A DNA stretch of 64,000 nucleotides from Glandiceps talaboti (taxonomy: Eukaryota; Hemichordata; Enteropneusta; Spengelidae): contig NC_135564.1 in the NCBI RefSeq assembly GCF_964340395.1, forward strand, positions 6,927,861 to 6,991,860. The letters run 5' to 3'. Of the stretch, positions 23,101 through 36,600 are shown one piece after another (within the stretch, counting starts at the first letter, position 1; each line of letters begins with the position of its first letter). The position numbers were made by a program, and so were the translations under genes. The notes beneath the pieces were generated by a model that saw only the letters and a list, made by a program, of their open reading frames with translations, did no database searches and was not told the DNA's origin.

Positions 23101-26100
23101 CCAAGAGACACGCCCCCTTTTCACCTCCTAACCACTGTATTTTTGTTTCTCTATTCAACTTTCACCTTCAAATTTCATGAGTCAGTCGTAAACTATTTAA
23201 ATGTTCCACTTTGTTAGTCTGTGTGTTTTTTATGAATAAACCACTACATTTTATGAACTGTCTTGAAATATAGTCCTGTGTGTATTATGGACGATGCTTG
23301 GACATCAGGAAAATGTTGACAAATAACATAATATGAAAGTGAAATAATCATTGCCACTATCTCAACTTTTGAAACATTTTGTGGCGTAATGTGTCTCAAA
23401 CGTGCCTGTTGAGTAAATTGTAAGACTAGTAAAGTTACAGGAGCATGCCGTTCAATATAATGTCATCCATCTGTTTACAAGCGTACACGTATTTGCTATA
23501 TCTAGTATTTCACCTGCAGCCACATCAAAGTCCTATTAGGTTGTTTAAACAAGCGACCTTCAGATGCCATCTTACTGTCACACTTCCAATACTGACATAG
23601 TAATTGGAAATAGAACTGCCCCTAGTATTACATACATGTAAAGTAGTAGTATGACATTGTGTGGTTTGTATGTTGGGATGTACATTGTACGTGTAACAAG
23701 TCGAAACGTCAGTGTACACCAGACTGAACAATTATGTGAAGAGAAACACTGTGACCAACCTACACTCTACTGTTAATGAGCACGAAAATAGCTTGAATCT
23801 GACTAATTGGTGAAACTTTAGTGAGTTTTTCCACCCCACGTTCTGACCCATTTTCATCTTGGTAACTTAAATGGTTTTATTTTGGTTGTTGTACTGATGC
23901 TCACAGTTGTCTGTTGTATAGTATATGTTTACACTGTTTTTTGCTAAAGGTTGGATAACATTCTCCCATAATTGGAAATACATGTACCCTGTTGAAAGGA
24001 AATGGAAAAAACACAAGAGTGAAAGACGACAGAGAAAAAAGTGTGTATTTGTATTACACAATTACATACATGTATGTCACCGGTGTGTATGCAAACATGT
24101 ATTCAAATGCATTAAAAATATTGTTCCAAAGAAAATAATGTATTGTGAAAAAATTGTCAATGGAAAAAAATTTCTGAAGGACAAAAACAACATTAGTATT
24201 AAAGAGTGATGAATTGTACTCAAATATTGAAAGTACTAATACTAATTATGACAATGATGTTCTAACATGACAGCAAATTGTGAATTGTTTGTTGTTACAA
24301 CCTTTAGCTCCCAAACAAGATAATTAAATTAAAATTTATATCCAAGTGAATTTAAATAACAAGGGTGCTTAATTGCAGTAAGAGCTTTTGTGTGTTTGTT
24401 TATGAGGTATACATCTAAATATAACTGTTGATGGTATATACATGTATGAAAGAATCACTACCATCATGTATTTACATTATGAATGTGTGGTGTGAATTGT
24501 TGAAATATTTTTATCACAACAACAAAAAAGGTACACATTATATTACTGTGTTTTGGAATATGTAATACAATCCTGTATAGGTTTTATTGTAATAACAATG
24601 AATTGATGTGTATTAGGAAAGTTATATTCCTAAATTTTTGTGTACATCACAAGTGAAATGTGAATAATTTTTCACCAGCTGCTCAAGTGATTAAATTGAG
24701 ATAATCCATATTGACTCAACAGCTTGTATTGCCCTTGTACATATTTCATGTACCTGCTTTCAGTATGAAATAATTATAATAATCCATAGTGGTTGCTCAA
24801 AGTGAAAATATGTGGCTGACTCCGTGTGTATTCAATGTACATGTACATGATTTTTTGATGTCAAATACTAGTGTAATGCAATGTACGATAATTTGGTATG
24901 GCGGGAGGGGGGTTGGCAAATTCTTGTATAATGCATTGGAACAGGTTTTGGGGATGGCATACTGTTGTACATGTATATATTATAAGACAATGTACGTGGT
25001 ATAGTACTATGGTAAATCTTTGTTTATGTAATGGTTTGTTCTTCAACCAGATATCTGTCGCAGTCTCGTTCACATTTGTATATGTCAGGGCTAAAATTCA
25101 GTAGTAGTCAAGGCACATATACATGTATACTTTTAAACATTGCACCTACATGTACATGTACATGTAGACTTCCAAATTTATTATAACTTATATAAGGTGG
25201 TAATCTAGCTGTTAGACAGTGGAAAACAATAGAAAATTGTGTGACAGTTCACTTGGTTTACATATATGTCAATCTGACTACCAGAGTGTGGAAGTTAAAT
25301 TTGAGCCATGTGTAATGTAAAATTGATGGCAGACTCTTACATATGATGAAATGTACATGATATCAGGCAGCAGGGAATATTCAGAGTTGATGTCAATGGT
25401 TGTAATTCTGAGCATCTAAATACTAATAGTGTTCACTGAATTTAACCATGCCATTGTAATGTTAATTAACTGCTAGTTTATTGGCTGTAAACAATGATTT
25501 AGAACTAACTGTACTTACACCATGCTCCAGGCGTGTGCATTATGCCTAACACCCTATTCACTAAGTATTGCACCCCCTCAGGCTTAGTTTACCTTGCACC
25601 TGTTGTTATCCAGTCAGCTATTTAACTTGGCACATCTCACAAGTCAAATAAATAACATAGTTCCAGAAAATACGCCGTCATGATTGCAAACATTTATATT
25701 ATTGATAAGAAGTAGGCTTTGATTCTCGACAGACGGAATAATACTAAATAATTCATATATTGTTTGTCGTATGTTTTCGTATTACCATGCTTCATTGTTT
25801 GGTTATGAAACATATCGTGGGAATTTCTAGCCTGAGGCTTAGATGTCAGGATGTATGGGTACTTAGGAACTGATTTATGGCTAAGACTAATAGTGCACAG
25901 TGTGTAAGGATTTTCAGTTGGACATTAGGCATGAAGATGTGTTCTCTTTAGTATTCCATTAAAAATATGCCTATGTTGCATGCCATTTGTCTGTTTCTGT
26001 GCTGCGAGTGTTTGACAGTTGTGTAGTCATTTAGACCAAATGTTGACTTGTGGCTAACCTTAATCAATATAGGTCAATCCATTACTAGGATACAGGATAT

Positions 26101-26709
26101 GAGATATGGAGATATGAAATAATATATGTATGTATGGAAACCATGGTTGTGTGGTCCTCTAAAAATTTATTGGGACTTTGCATCTGCTTTACATATTTGG
26201 TGATGTACATGTACATGTTGTTCTCCTCTTTGGTACGTTGTTTTTATAAAAAAGTGTCATTGCATGAGAACAAGGGAATGTGGTACAATAATATACATAT
26301 TCATGCAAACTTTAATCGTGTAGATAATAATTGGGGTGAGAGGTGGTGGAGTGAGAGGTGGGGAGGGGGCTTGTACAGGTGTACCATTCCCAAGGTCAGA
26401 CAGGTCAAAGTATAACACTTTAATTGTTAGGTATTAAATATGATATATATATGTAATGGTGTATCACACAGTCACCCACATGTACATTTGTATATTTGTG
26501 TGGTCTCATGAACACATAGATTTATCCTTTATTAACCAATTACAAAAATTCACGACTCATAGATCACTTTCTCAGTTACAGGAGATTTGACCACCAAATT
26601 GGGAGGTATGAAATAGGTTGTTTAGTAGCACTATAGGAAAGATGGTCCAGAAAGAATCTCATGTAATACCTATTATTTAAAGATAACACTACATTGCTGT
26701 CAGTTAAAA
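20175..26709. other. intron sequence, nothing recognised
   Basis: Long AT-rich stretch. A diverged short duplication with A-runs lies at about 21630-21730 (TATGATTGT-T-AAAAAAAA twice). Frequent TACATGTA palindromes, for example at 21370 and 25150. No exon with motif support. Confidence 0.5.
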
Positions 26710-27116
26710 GGTCATATCTGCTATTATTATACAAGTTGTACAATGTATAGTGGATATGACCTTATACTATAGCACTGACAGCAACGACTAATGTGATGAC
26801 CCAGGATTGAAACATAGCCTTTTAAGCTACTAAATTTTACCTCTCAGAGCAATAAGGTCATATCTGCTATCATTGTACAATGTATAGCAGATATATAACC
26901 TTACAGCACTGACACAACGACTAATAATATAATGACCTGGGATTGAAACACAGCCCTTTAAGCTAGTAAATTTTATCTGTCATGCAATAGTTAAAGGTCA
27001 TATCTGCTATCATTGTACAATGTATAGCAGATACGACCTTGTTACACTGATGCAATGACTAATGTGATGACCTGGGGATTGAAACATAGCCCTTTAAGCT
27101 AGTAAATTTTACCTGT
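26710..27116. repeat. triple tandem repeat of about 140-146 bp, each unit with a hairpin
   Basis: Units start at 26710, 26856 and 26996 with GGTCATATCTGCTAT. In each, this is followed after a short TTGTACAATGT spacer by its inverted copy (AT-GCAGATA---ACC; exact in unit 3 apart from one base), then CACTGA, ACGACTAAT or like, TGATGACC, GGATTGAAACA, AGCCCTTTAAGCTAGTAAATTTT. Units 2 and 3 are closest. Confidence 0.9.
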
Positions 27117-27680
27117 AAAACAGAAAGTTGTAATTTACTTTCACATAAAGTGATTACAGAGATTCAGAAGCCTACAGGAAGAGAACCAGCCACCATCAGT
27201 ACATAGGAAACAACACAGAAGGTCAGGAATGTTTGTTTTACAGTGAGTGACTTTGTGTAAGTTAAGTTTGTAACATATGTGTTCTGGTTACTGTTTCCAA
27301 ACAAACCACACACTGTTAATCAGTGAGGGGAAAGTAAGTATATCATTGATGATTGAAATGTTACATTGACTGGCAGACTACTTACTACTAACTCTACCTG
27401 CTAATTTTCAAGGGCATTCATGTGTGAAATTTGTGTATTGTGGTGCAAAGACACACATGCTGCTGTCAACAGATACACATAGTGCCTATATCATGTATAT
27501 ATACATGTACTCAAGTAATCCTTTGATGTGTATATTTACGAAAATACAGACTGAAAATTCAAATGAAACTGAAACTTTAATTTGTTGTGTAAATGTTCAC
27601 AAATATTATTTCCAACCTCTGAGTCATAAATAAACACAGGAACAAGCAGCAGCAACAAATTTTGTTTTTATATATGTGTT

Positions 27681-27684
<4 letters not shown>

Positions 27685-27744
<60 letters not shown>
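27685..27744. repeat. (TG)n microsatellite
   Basis: About 30 TG units. Flanking intron DNA from 27117 is unremarkable. Confidence 0.97.
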
Positions 27745-27749
<5 letters not shown>

Positions 27750-27942
27750 AACACATGCAATTAAAGAAACCCCTAACCCTACAGATACACCCAGTCAGCT
27801 ATTGTATAGCCACTGAAAACTCATTCTTATGATATGAATCCAGCTACCCAAGGTTCTACATGTACATGTATTCTGCATGTAGATGTAGATTACTATACAT
27901 ATGTAGATGTACATTGTACCATTGATTGACTTGACAATACAA

Positions 27943-27955
27943 AGGTCAAAGGTCA
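27943..27955 (+). promoter_or_regulatory. perfect DR1 nuclear-receptor motif
   Basis: AGGTCA-A-AGGTCA, two identical half sites one base apart. Binding is not implied by sequence alone. Confidence 0.4.
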
Positions 27956-28329
27956 ACTAAATCCCCTGGTCTAGTTCCACCAATGTCATCTAATGCAACT
28001 ATTTTTAGATTGTGTGTGACTGTCTAATTATAATTACAAATCAACAGTGTGGTGTCCCGACAGTTTTAAATAATTAACATATGATATTGGCAAAATATGA
28101 TTTTCAATAAAGCCCATATGTAGAATTTCATTGTAAAGATACTGGCTAAGTTTTTGAACTTGATCAGTGTCTTAAATTATATTATTTTGTTGCCTAGACG
28201 TTAAGTGGACAGATTTTTTTTACTTTTTGAAGGTGATTTTACCTTTTACTGGAAAATATGAAAATATTTTAAGCATGAAATACACATGAATACACATATT
28301 TGTCAATTCCATGTTTAGTGATATTTAAG

Positions 28330-28331
<2 letters not shown>

Positions 28332-28363
<32 letters not shown>
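28332..28363. repeat. homopolymer of 32 C
   Basis: Uninterrupted C run in AT-rich DNA; the minus strand G run can form quadruplex. Length in the assembly may be unreliable. Confidence 0.95.
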
Positions 28364-28364
<1 letters not shown>

Positions 28365-28805
28365 TAATATTATTCATAATTAGTAATAATAATAATAAGT
28401 TAAAGTAAGTCACTGGTGATGACAGATCAGATAAAAATACTGGGGATGATTCATTAATGTTGTATTTTTATCGACAATTTTCCATTTCATAGGCAAAGAA
28501 ATGTATCTTTAAATTTAATACATTGTAATATTGACCATAGAGATGTGTTAAACCAAAATCCACCCTTAGGATAACATGCTACAAATACATAGTTATGATA
28601 ACATGTATATAATAAGTCTATGACTCATACCAAGTACCATATTAGACTCCTAAAGATGCTGTGTTCACAATAGTCACCGCTTTACATAATAGAATTTAAT
28701 GTACATCAATGAGAATAGTGGCTATTGTCAATTACAAAGTACATACGACACAATCGTGTTTTCAACTTAACAAATTGCATAGTCAACTACGGTACATTTT
28801 CTATA

Positions 28806-28858
28806 GATGAAGGACTCTTATTGGAGTTGTGAAGTGCGTAACGTTTCGTCTCTTTGGC
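28806..28858 (+). repeat. possible Penelope-like element relic with degenerate hammerhead-like motif
   Basis: GATGAAGGACTCTTATTGGA and following GTAACGTTTCGTC resemble the dispersed sequences around hammerhead ribozymes in Penelope-like retroelements (core CUGAUGA, stem II, GAAA). Here the core reads AGATGA and GAAG, so it is not expected to be active. Assignment rests on memory of the motif. Confidence 0.25.
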
Positions 28859-29166
28859 ACTGATTTGAATGTTCAATCATTTTCCTATTTTGTATGTACG
28901 CTGGGTAATGCTACTTGAAGATCTCACCATTGGAAATAAGTAGTTGATTTAAATAGCGCTGCTTTATTTATGCATTTGTTATTAGTGTGTGTATCAAGTT
29001 GCGTAGTATTGAATCATACTAATTTCGGCTGATGACAGCCACATCATCTAAAATGTGTAATTTGTAAAAATCATGCCATTTTGGGACTAAATATAACACG
29101 TACTGTACTGTACATTGCATTGTGTACATTTGATAGAATATACACATATGAGAAATAGTTTTAACC

Positions 29167-29246
29167 ACTGACTTTATATACTGACTTTACATACTGACTT
29201 TACATGCTGACTTTACATACTGACTTTACATGCTGACTTTGCTGAC
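29167..29246. repeat. 13-bp tandem repeat, about six units
   Basis: CTGACTTTACATA/G repeated, alternating the last base, directly upstream of the foldback element at 29271. Confidence 0.9.
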
Positions 29247-29270
29247 AAAATGGCACAACAGTAAACTTTA

Positions 29271-29703
29271 GGGACAGTCGCACAATGACGCACAAGCTCA
29301 ACAAATGAACATCGTTTCTTTAGGTCAAATCCCATCCTCCTAAACGAACGTTCACAAGTGTGACATCAAACATTTAGATATGATGTAAGCTATGATGAAA
29401 ACTAGTGGTCACACAACTACAATGTAGGAGTGATGTAATGTGAAAACATGATTGTAAACACATTAAAATATTACCAGAAACCCAGCACCATGTCTCATAT
29501 TAGAAATAAATTTGTATCAACTTATCAACATCTCAGTAGTAAATACAAAAGCTGTTATCATTGGGTGAGTGAAAGTTTTCCATTGAAATTTGGTTAGTAG
29601 TGTGAAAATGAAGTTCAGCAATCACATTGATGGCAGACCGCCTCTCCTGCTAAATGAATGAAGTTCTCTTATTGAGCTTGTGTGACATCGTGCAATCATC
29701 CCT
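29271..29703 (+). mobile_element. foldback MITE, copy 1
   Basis: Begins GGGACAGTCGCACAATGACG and ends with the inverted form (CGTGCAATCATCCC); the internal CACAAGCTCAA / TTGAGCTTGTG pair shows the terminal inverted repeat. TTA flanks both ends (TTA|GGGA, CCC|TTA), which may be a 3-bp target duplication. The same element is at about 57781-58245 with its internal part in the opposite orientation. Non-coding. Confidence 0.75.
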
Positions 29704-30087
29704 TAAGACAGATGTACATGTCAGTATTGTTACAAATGTCAGTGTGTATGTTGATAATATACAGAAGCTGTTTAACAAGTAAAGTGTTCAGTATATGTCA
29801 AACTGTTTGTAACAAGCACTATACATGGTATATGATGTGTTTATACATAAATGAATGAAAATTACAAATTGTTTCGAAAATTTTCATTCTTTACTATTTT
29901 AATTACCACTTTTTCATGTTTAGTATCACTCAATAAACTTTTCGTTTTTGCCATTTTCACCTCCAGTAGATTTATAACTTGGGCAATAGAGCCTTGTCAG
30001 TTCAGCTTACTAGTGCACTGAAAAACACTTTACAAATACATAAATGCATGTGTTGTAAAATTACACACATGTTAAAGTCTCATAATG

Positions 30088-30107
30088 TGACCTTCGACCT
30101 TTGACCT
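30088..30107 (-). promoter_or_regulatory. three nuclear-receptor half sites in DR1 spacing
   Basis: TGACCT, CGACCT and TGACCT, each one base apart; on the minus strand AGGTCA-A-AGGTCG-A-AGGTCA. Motif match only. Confidence 0.35.
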
Positions 30108-30947
30108 CAATTTTCTTACTACTATCAAATAAGTTACTTTCGTTGCTTTCAATTGAGTCCCGGGTGAAATTCCATTATTTAATAAACATTGAGACAGATG
30201 AGTCATCGTATTGTCTCACTGAACACATCACATCAAGTAGAAATCTATCTGAAACCTACAAAGCAGAGATATCGATATTGTCGTACCAAGTAGCTTCCCG
30301 CCAAAAATATGAATATCAAAATTATCCTATTTTAATAACTTTTGGTGTTTTTCAACTTCATTTTAGGCAAGAATTGTAGAAAAATACCCATGTATTATGA
30401 GTTCTTGTCAAAAATTTGTAAATTAATTTTTTTATGCCATTTTATTTAGGAAACTGAAAAGATGACACAAGTAAACAAATGTGTGAATACAAATACATTT
30501 AGATCAAAAAAGGAAATTCATGAATCAATATAATTACAAAAACAAATGGTAAGATATAATATTTTCACCCATAATTTTGAATGCAATAACATCTCTTTTA
30601 TAGGATCTCATAAAAGTTTATATTTTCATATTCTTCCTTGACCCTTCTCATCCCTACCAGATTGATATCAAATAGGGGACGAAATTTGATCAGAATGAAT
30701 GAAAATATAATTAGTATGCGTGATATGTCTTGGATGCCAACAGTGTAGGAAAGGTCAAGCCAAGGTCAAGGAGTCAGGCTGGGTCAAGTAGTGGAAACAG
30801 CAGGGATTTGATCACAGCTATCAAATTATACGAATATTGTCAATTGGTGATATGTTCAGTTTTGATTCAATATCTGATCTAAGAAATTTAAAATCAGGTT
30901 TGTATGCTGAAAAATGTACTGGTGTGAGTATTGATATTAAAATTAAG

Positions 30948-31130
30948 GTTGTTTTTGGATTCAGAATATCAGGATTAAAAGTAAAGTCGTTTTTGGATTC
31001 AGAATATCAGGATTAAAAGTAAAGTCGTTTTTGGATTCAGAATATCAGGATTAAAAGTAAAGTCGTTTTTGGATTCAGAATATCAGAATTTATAGTAGAT
31101 GTAAGGTCGTTTTTGAATTCAGAATGTCAT
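30948..31130. repeat. 38-bp tandem repeat, about 4.7 units
   Basis: GTCGTTTTTGGATTCAGAAT begins each unit, followed by ATCAGGATTAAAAGTAAA. Three units are identical; the first and last are diverged. Typical young minisatellite. Confidence 0.95.
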
Positions 31131-32165
31131 GGATTCACTCCAGGGGCAACTCAGAAGTGCTGATTGGCAGCTTGGCTTCCTGGAGATAGTCAAATTGTAG
31201 AATTATCTTGGTAATTTGTTGACCCATATGGAGCTGTTATTTCATCATAATTTGACTGATGAAAATACCCTATGATCAGTGTGATTCACAGAGGAATATA
31301 TTTCCATTGAAAATGGTAATTGAGGACCTCATGTTGATTTTACTTTTCATGCATTTCATTCTGTATAATGATGGTTTCATTGATTTGTTGTACATGTGTG
31401 TTGAGGGTGCTGAAACATTGGAAACTTTTACCGCTATCTACTGTGTGTTTATTGGAAACTCTCAGTAGAATTATTTCAAATTTCAAGTTCTTTTGATTTT
31501 TGCCAGCCCCGTGACTGATCCTGAAATGACAGTACATTCATATTCTTAGAATGATTTTTGATGAGCAAACAGTGATGAAAAGAACAAAATGTTTTTAAAA
31601 AACTACTAGTATGTAGGGATATATTGTTCTTCAATTTTGCTTTCAAAGTAATACACAGATCAAAGAAATGAAACATCCAAGTTTTAGCATGTTTAGCATG
31701 AATTTTTTTGCTAGAATTCTCAGAGTCATTCAAATTTGGAATGTGGAGTCAGTCACAAAATGTTACAGAATGAAGCTTAGTCAGTATATACAATCATTTA
31801 TCTTACATGTAAATTATCTTCAAGTTATGGTTTGATTGTTGATGTTTAATTAGCATGCCATTTAGAAAACATCATTATCATCACCATTATCATTAAATAC
31901 CAATTAGCAATTTGAGGACATGTCCTACACATAGTAGTGATTCAAGTCATTTTAACTAAAAACAACAACAAATAAGGTCATTGGAGTGAAAATGTCAGCA
32001 GATGATATTTCTCATTTGATCTCATGGAATGATGGGAGGAAAGTGAGTCTCAAATTGCAAGAAATAATTGAGGATTGATAATGGTGTGTAGTCTGAGTCA
32101 ACTTGGGGGCAACACACATGAATGGTAATGTAATCCATATGTGTCAGGCAATGGCATTATTAAAC

Positions 32166-32770
32166 TACATTCTACAACTATTTTCCCGCCAAAATTTTGT
32201 TGAACAGATTCTTGTTTTTAGTAACTTTTTGTCTGATAGTAACTTTATTTTTTATTGAAATATAGACTTTACGAATATTTATGAAAGGATGTGTGCATTT
32301 TGCTGATTACAAGTATAAACTTGACTTTACCACAAAATATTTTTGAACATAATTCTTGCTTTCCCACAACTTTTTGGTACATTTGACTCATTTTGATTTA
32401 AATTTTAAGGTTAGACTATTATGTACAATGTATGACATTGTGTGAAATTTTGTGTTACATACATGCATGATTACAAATTTTACAATTGTGTTCAGCCACT
32501 CCCACAAAAATATTTTGAACAAAATTCCTGTTTTCAGTAATTTTTTAGCACATTCTGACTGCATTTTGGATTGAAATAATATATTTTACCCATGTTTATG
32601 AAATAAGGTGAAGATTTTGCCTTAAATTTGATTATAAATATTATAATTATACATTTTCCCACCACATTAAAAATTGTTGTTTTCACTAACTTTTTGGCAC
32701 ATTCTGACTCAATTTTGGATTGAAATCATGAACATTAAACATATATATGAAATGATGTGAAACTTTTGCT
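32166..32770. repeat. four diverged tandem units of about 160 bp
   Basis: Blocks CCCRCCA-AA-ATTTT, TTGAACA-A-TTC-TG-TTT, AACTTTTTGG-ACAT-TGACTCA, TTTTGATTGAAAT and GAAA-G-TGTG--TTTTGC recur in order from about 32180, 32330, 32500 and 32650. Confidence 0.65.
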
Positions 32771-33323
32771 GTAAATGTGCTATATTTTGTATAAGAAACT
32801 ATTGTAAATTAAAATATTATATTTGTCATGTCTGCCTGTAATGAGTTAGTTATTTAGAGGTTACATGTAGCTAATACAATATGAACAAAAATATCTCAAT
32901 GATGACTTGTAGACCAAAAATAATGATGACATCAAATAATAAACATTCTACCCTTTTCTCTTTAGATTTTATTCGGTTGAAAGATGCATAAATTTGATTT
33001 AGCTGTACTACATTTGTTTTTTTAATCGGTGTCTCTCATGTTTTAGGTCATATGGCGATGTCATTTTGACCCCTATAAACTAGGTTACTTTGCCACATGT
33101 CATTTTGAAATCAGGCCAATGTTCTGTTCTAAATTCTTATATTGGTTCATAATCAATATGTCGGTAAAAAGCCAATTGATTGTTAGTAAGTGATCAATGA
33201 TGAAGTAAATGATAAACAGAAATGTTTCAAGAATGTAGTACACAGCACACATACATGTACAGGTAGAGGTCCCAGGGGTGGTACCAGTGGCCAGCTCTGG
33301 TAGGGGTGTGTGGCCAGTGTTGG

Positions 33324-33600
33324 AAACCGCAGGCCCCATTTTAGACCCATTTGACCAAAAATCAATACCCCATTTTAGACCATTACAGGTTTTCTAAAAG
33401 ATGAAAATTTTGACCTAAATATATTTTTGCTTAGGAGTCAACATTTTGGGGCAATTAATGGCATTTATGATTTGGTAAAGGACAATGGACCATATTTTAG
33501 ATCAAGCAAAATAAAAAATAATGCAAAGTGGACCCCATTTTAGACTCTTCAGATAAAAAAAAAACGGACCCCATTTTAGACCAAAGGGCTAGAAAATGCA
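33324..33600. repeat. cluster of CCCCATTTTAGACC motifs
   Basis: The 14-mer or a close variant occurs five times (about 33334, 33370, 33490, 33534, 33570) with irregular spacing, next to a GC-richer stretch 33265-33330. Origin unknown. Confidence 0.7.
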
Positions 33601-36600
33601 CCCCAATAGCAGCACAAATATGTATATTCAAATAAGGGGAGTACCCCCCCCTCCCCGTAGAGGTATGGAGTTATTACATATTTCATGTTTAATTACAACC
33701 TATCAATATTTCTATCAAAATTATTTTAGATACGTACATGTATGTATCATTCTGTTTTGTTCTTACTACTACAGTATTTGAATTAAGACTTTACAAATTA
33801 CCAACATTAAGAGTGTAAGTTTCAAAATATTCTATGCCATGCTTCCAATTTGTTTTGCAGTGGAGCTATCATCTTATATGTCATATTCAAGTTCATGCGT
33901 TTTGTCCCATTTTGTAGTACTTTATTTGTGTATACTCAGACCACTGCCTTCGTTCAGTTCCTCTGCTTAGATATTACATATTATGGTATACATCATGCAT
34001 AACTGAAATTGTGGCCATAGAGAGGTGAGTTCCATGCATTTAACCTCAGAAGTGTTAAGTTCAAAGTATTTTTAGTGATCTCTAATTTGATAAATTTGTT
34101 TCAAATCTCATAAATATCAAATTGGCATCCTAGAAATAATTGTTTCTTTAATTTGATAAAATTTAAGGTTGGGTTAATCATCAATTCATAAATACAAATG
34201 TCATAGACTATAAACTTGGGAATTTCCGCTAAAGACTTACCAGGGTATTTTTACTTATTCTGCTCGAAAAAAACCCTGTAAAATAAATAGTGATTATAAA
34301 GTACCTTCTTGTAGATGAACACAAAGTACCAGTCTGTAATTAGTAAAAAATTGTCTTTGAGAACTTAATGAAGACTGAAATCTAAAGTTTTTTAGTATTG
34401 AAAATATCTAGGTTTACAGTACGTTGCATAGAAAACATGAAGCATTCTTTATAAACTAGAATCTTTTACAAAAGGGCATAACAACTGCCAACATGCTGCA
34501 CTACTTCAGCTGTTGCTTATTTTAAAAGGTTGGAAGGGAGTAAATCTGTCTGAAAGAGGAATGTACTACAAAATTGATTTTATGGTAACTGAAGTGTTTT
34601 GGAATCCTGTTTTTATTTGATACAGATGATGCATAGAAATTATAAGAGGGCTCAGTGCCCCAGTTACCGTACCTTGTTCAGAGAGAATACTGCATCTTGT
34701 GTTCAGGATGGGTATATGTTTTCTGAATAAACACTTAAAACAGGTACAATGTATTTGTTTGAAAATGATTCAGCTTTTGAAATATATTTTTGAGGGAAAC
34801 TATTTACAGTATTTAGACAAAGCTACATGTAGTATCGCTTCACGATTTTGGGGAAATATTTATTTGTATATACATTATATAATATTCTGTGAAACTTTGA
34901 CATGAGTATGATGATACTAGGTTATTGTTAATGTTCACTTGACCAACGTACATTCAAATTATTATAATATTTCAATATTATGAATTTTCAAGACTTCATC
35001 ATACCAAAATCATGTTGGGGAATACAAAATGGCCGCTTGGTCAGACTATATGCTGTGCAGATACATGTAGGTATATATTGTATACAGTGATACATTGATA
35101 TAAAAGTCTGTGAAGAGGGAAATTATAGATCTGTCAATTACATGTAACACAATTTCCATGTTTCACTTTAGAGGAGAACCTAAATCACGAGAGAAGATTT
35201 TACGAACGTACTGGCCTTAATATGACCCACTCCAATAAAAATATTGACATGATTACCCATGCCATGTCAGATAACATTATATGAATTACCCAGTATGAGT
35301 CAGTTTTAAACCCAGGGTGGGGTACACAAATGTTAATAACATGTGCAATGTATAGAATAACACCAAAAATGTATACCAAAATGTATTTAGGATGATGCCC
35401 ATGTAAGGCTTGAATATTGTATGCTAGAATAAAGTATGTCAAATTTAGGAGGGCTGCATGGATGTACTATGGAATGCGTTATTTGACTGGAATGTGTTGC
35501 CATCCATTATTTTACTAGTGCCTTTGTTTCATTCATAAACTCGGTAGACTTTCAAATATAGAGTGATTTTTATTGTAGACGGTTTTACAATGTACTTGTA
35601 CAAATTTTGTGAAATGACCATTTTGTAATATGTGTGTGGAAGAATTCTGATAAAATCAGACATACCAAATTTGTATGCAGTTTTACATGACACTTTTGCA
35701 GAAGGGTGCATATATATGTCTTTGAAAAATGCATATATGTATTACATTTTTTCAAACAGTACTGTAATTTATAGGTATAATCAGCCTGTAGTATATAAAA
35801 AATGAAATTTGATAAATTGTATGAAAAATTACATTAGTTTGTCGCATCATGACAAAATTGGATGCATATTAATTATGAAATTGTATTCAAATTGAAAATA
35901 ACTCATTGACGTTAAGTATTCCCCAGGTGAAAATAAAAAAAATCCTATTTGTGGAATTGTATAAAAAGGGATTCCTTCTAAAAACCTAATTTTCGTAGTT
36001 GCTGTTAGAGAAATTGTGTCATGCTAATTACCATGCATGAGACATTGTCAGACAGACACTAGAACAGACAAACTCATGCTGATCACGACATTAGTGTATT
36101 TCCTTATACTGTTGATGACCTCTAGCTTATGGAAGCTACTCTGGAATACGTCTTCGTCGCTGTCAGTCATATTTTGACAAATAAATGGATATTTGCATAG
36201 TCGCTGTCCTTAATTAACCTTTCTTGTCATATACGCAAACAAAAACCGCCGGTCAGCGGAAGCCGTATGTAAATTGCAATTACACGATGACAGGTGTAAA
36301 GTGTATATCTTTTGGTTTGATGCAAATGTGTAATGACCTCACTGTGTTCATTTTGGGGTATTTAAGGAAAGTAATTTGAATAGAAATGGTTTCTTTTGAT
36401 TTGAATTGTTATAATTTGAGATGTTCATCTCCATTTGTAATATACCAGTATGCTAATGAGTTGAAGCTCTTTGAAATTAGATGCTAATAACTACTCCATA
36501 TACAGTAAAGGATTTCAGTATGTGAATGCATTTCAGAATTTAGAAAATGTGGTTATTTTAGCTGCAATATTTACAATTAATATGGTTATTTAAATGCAAT

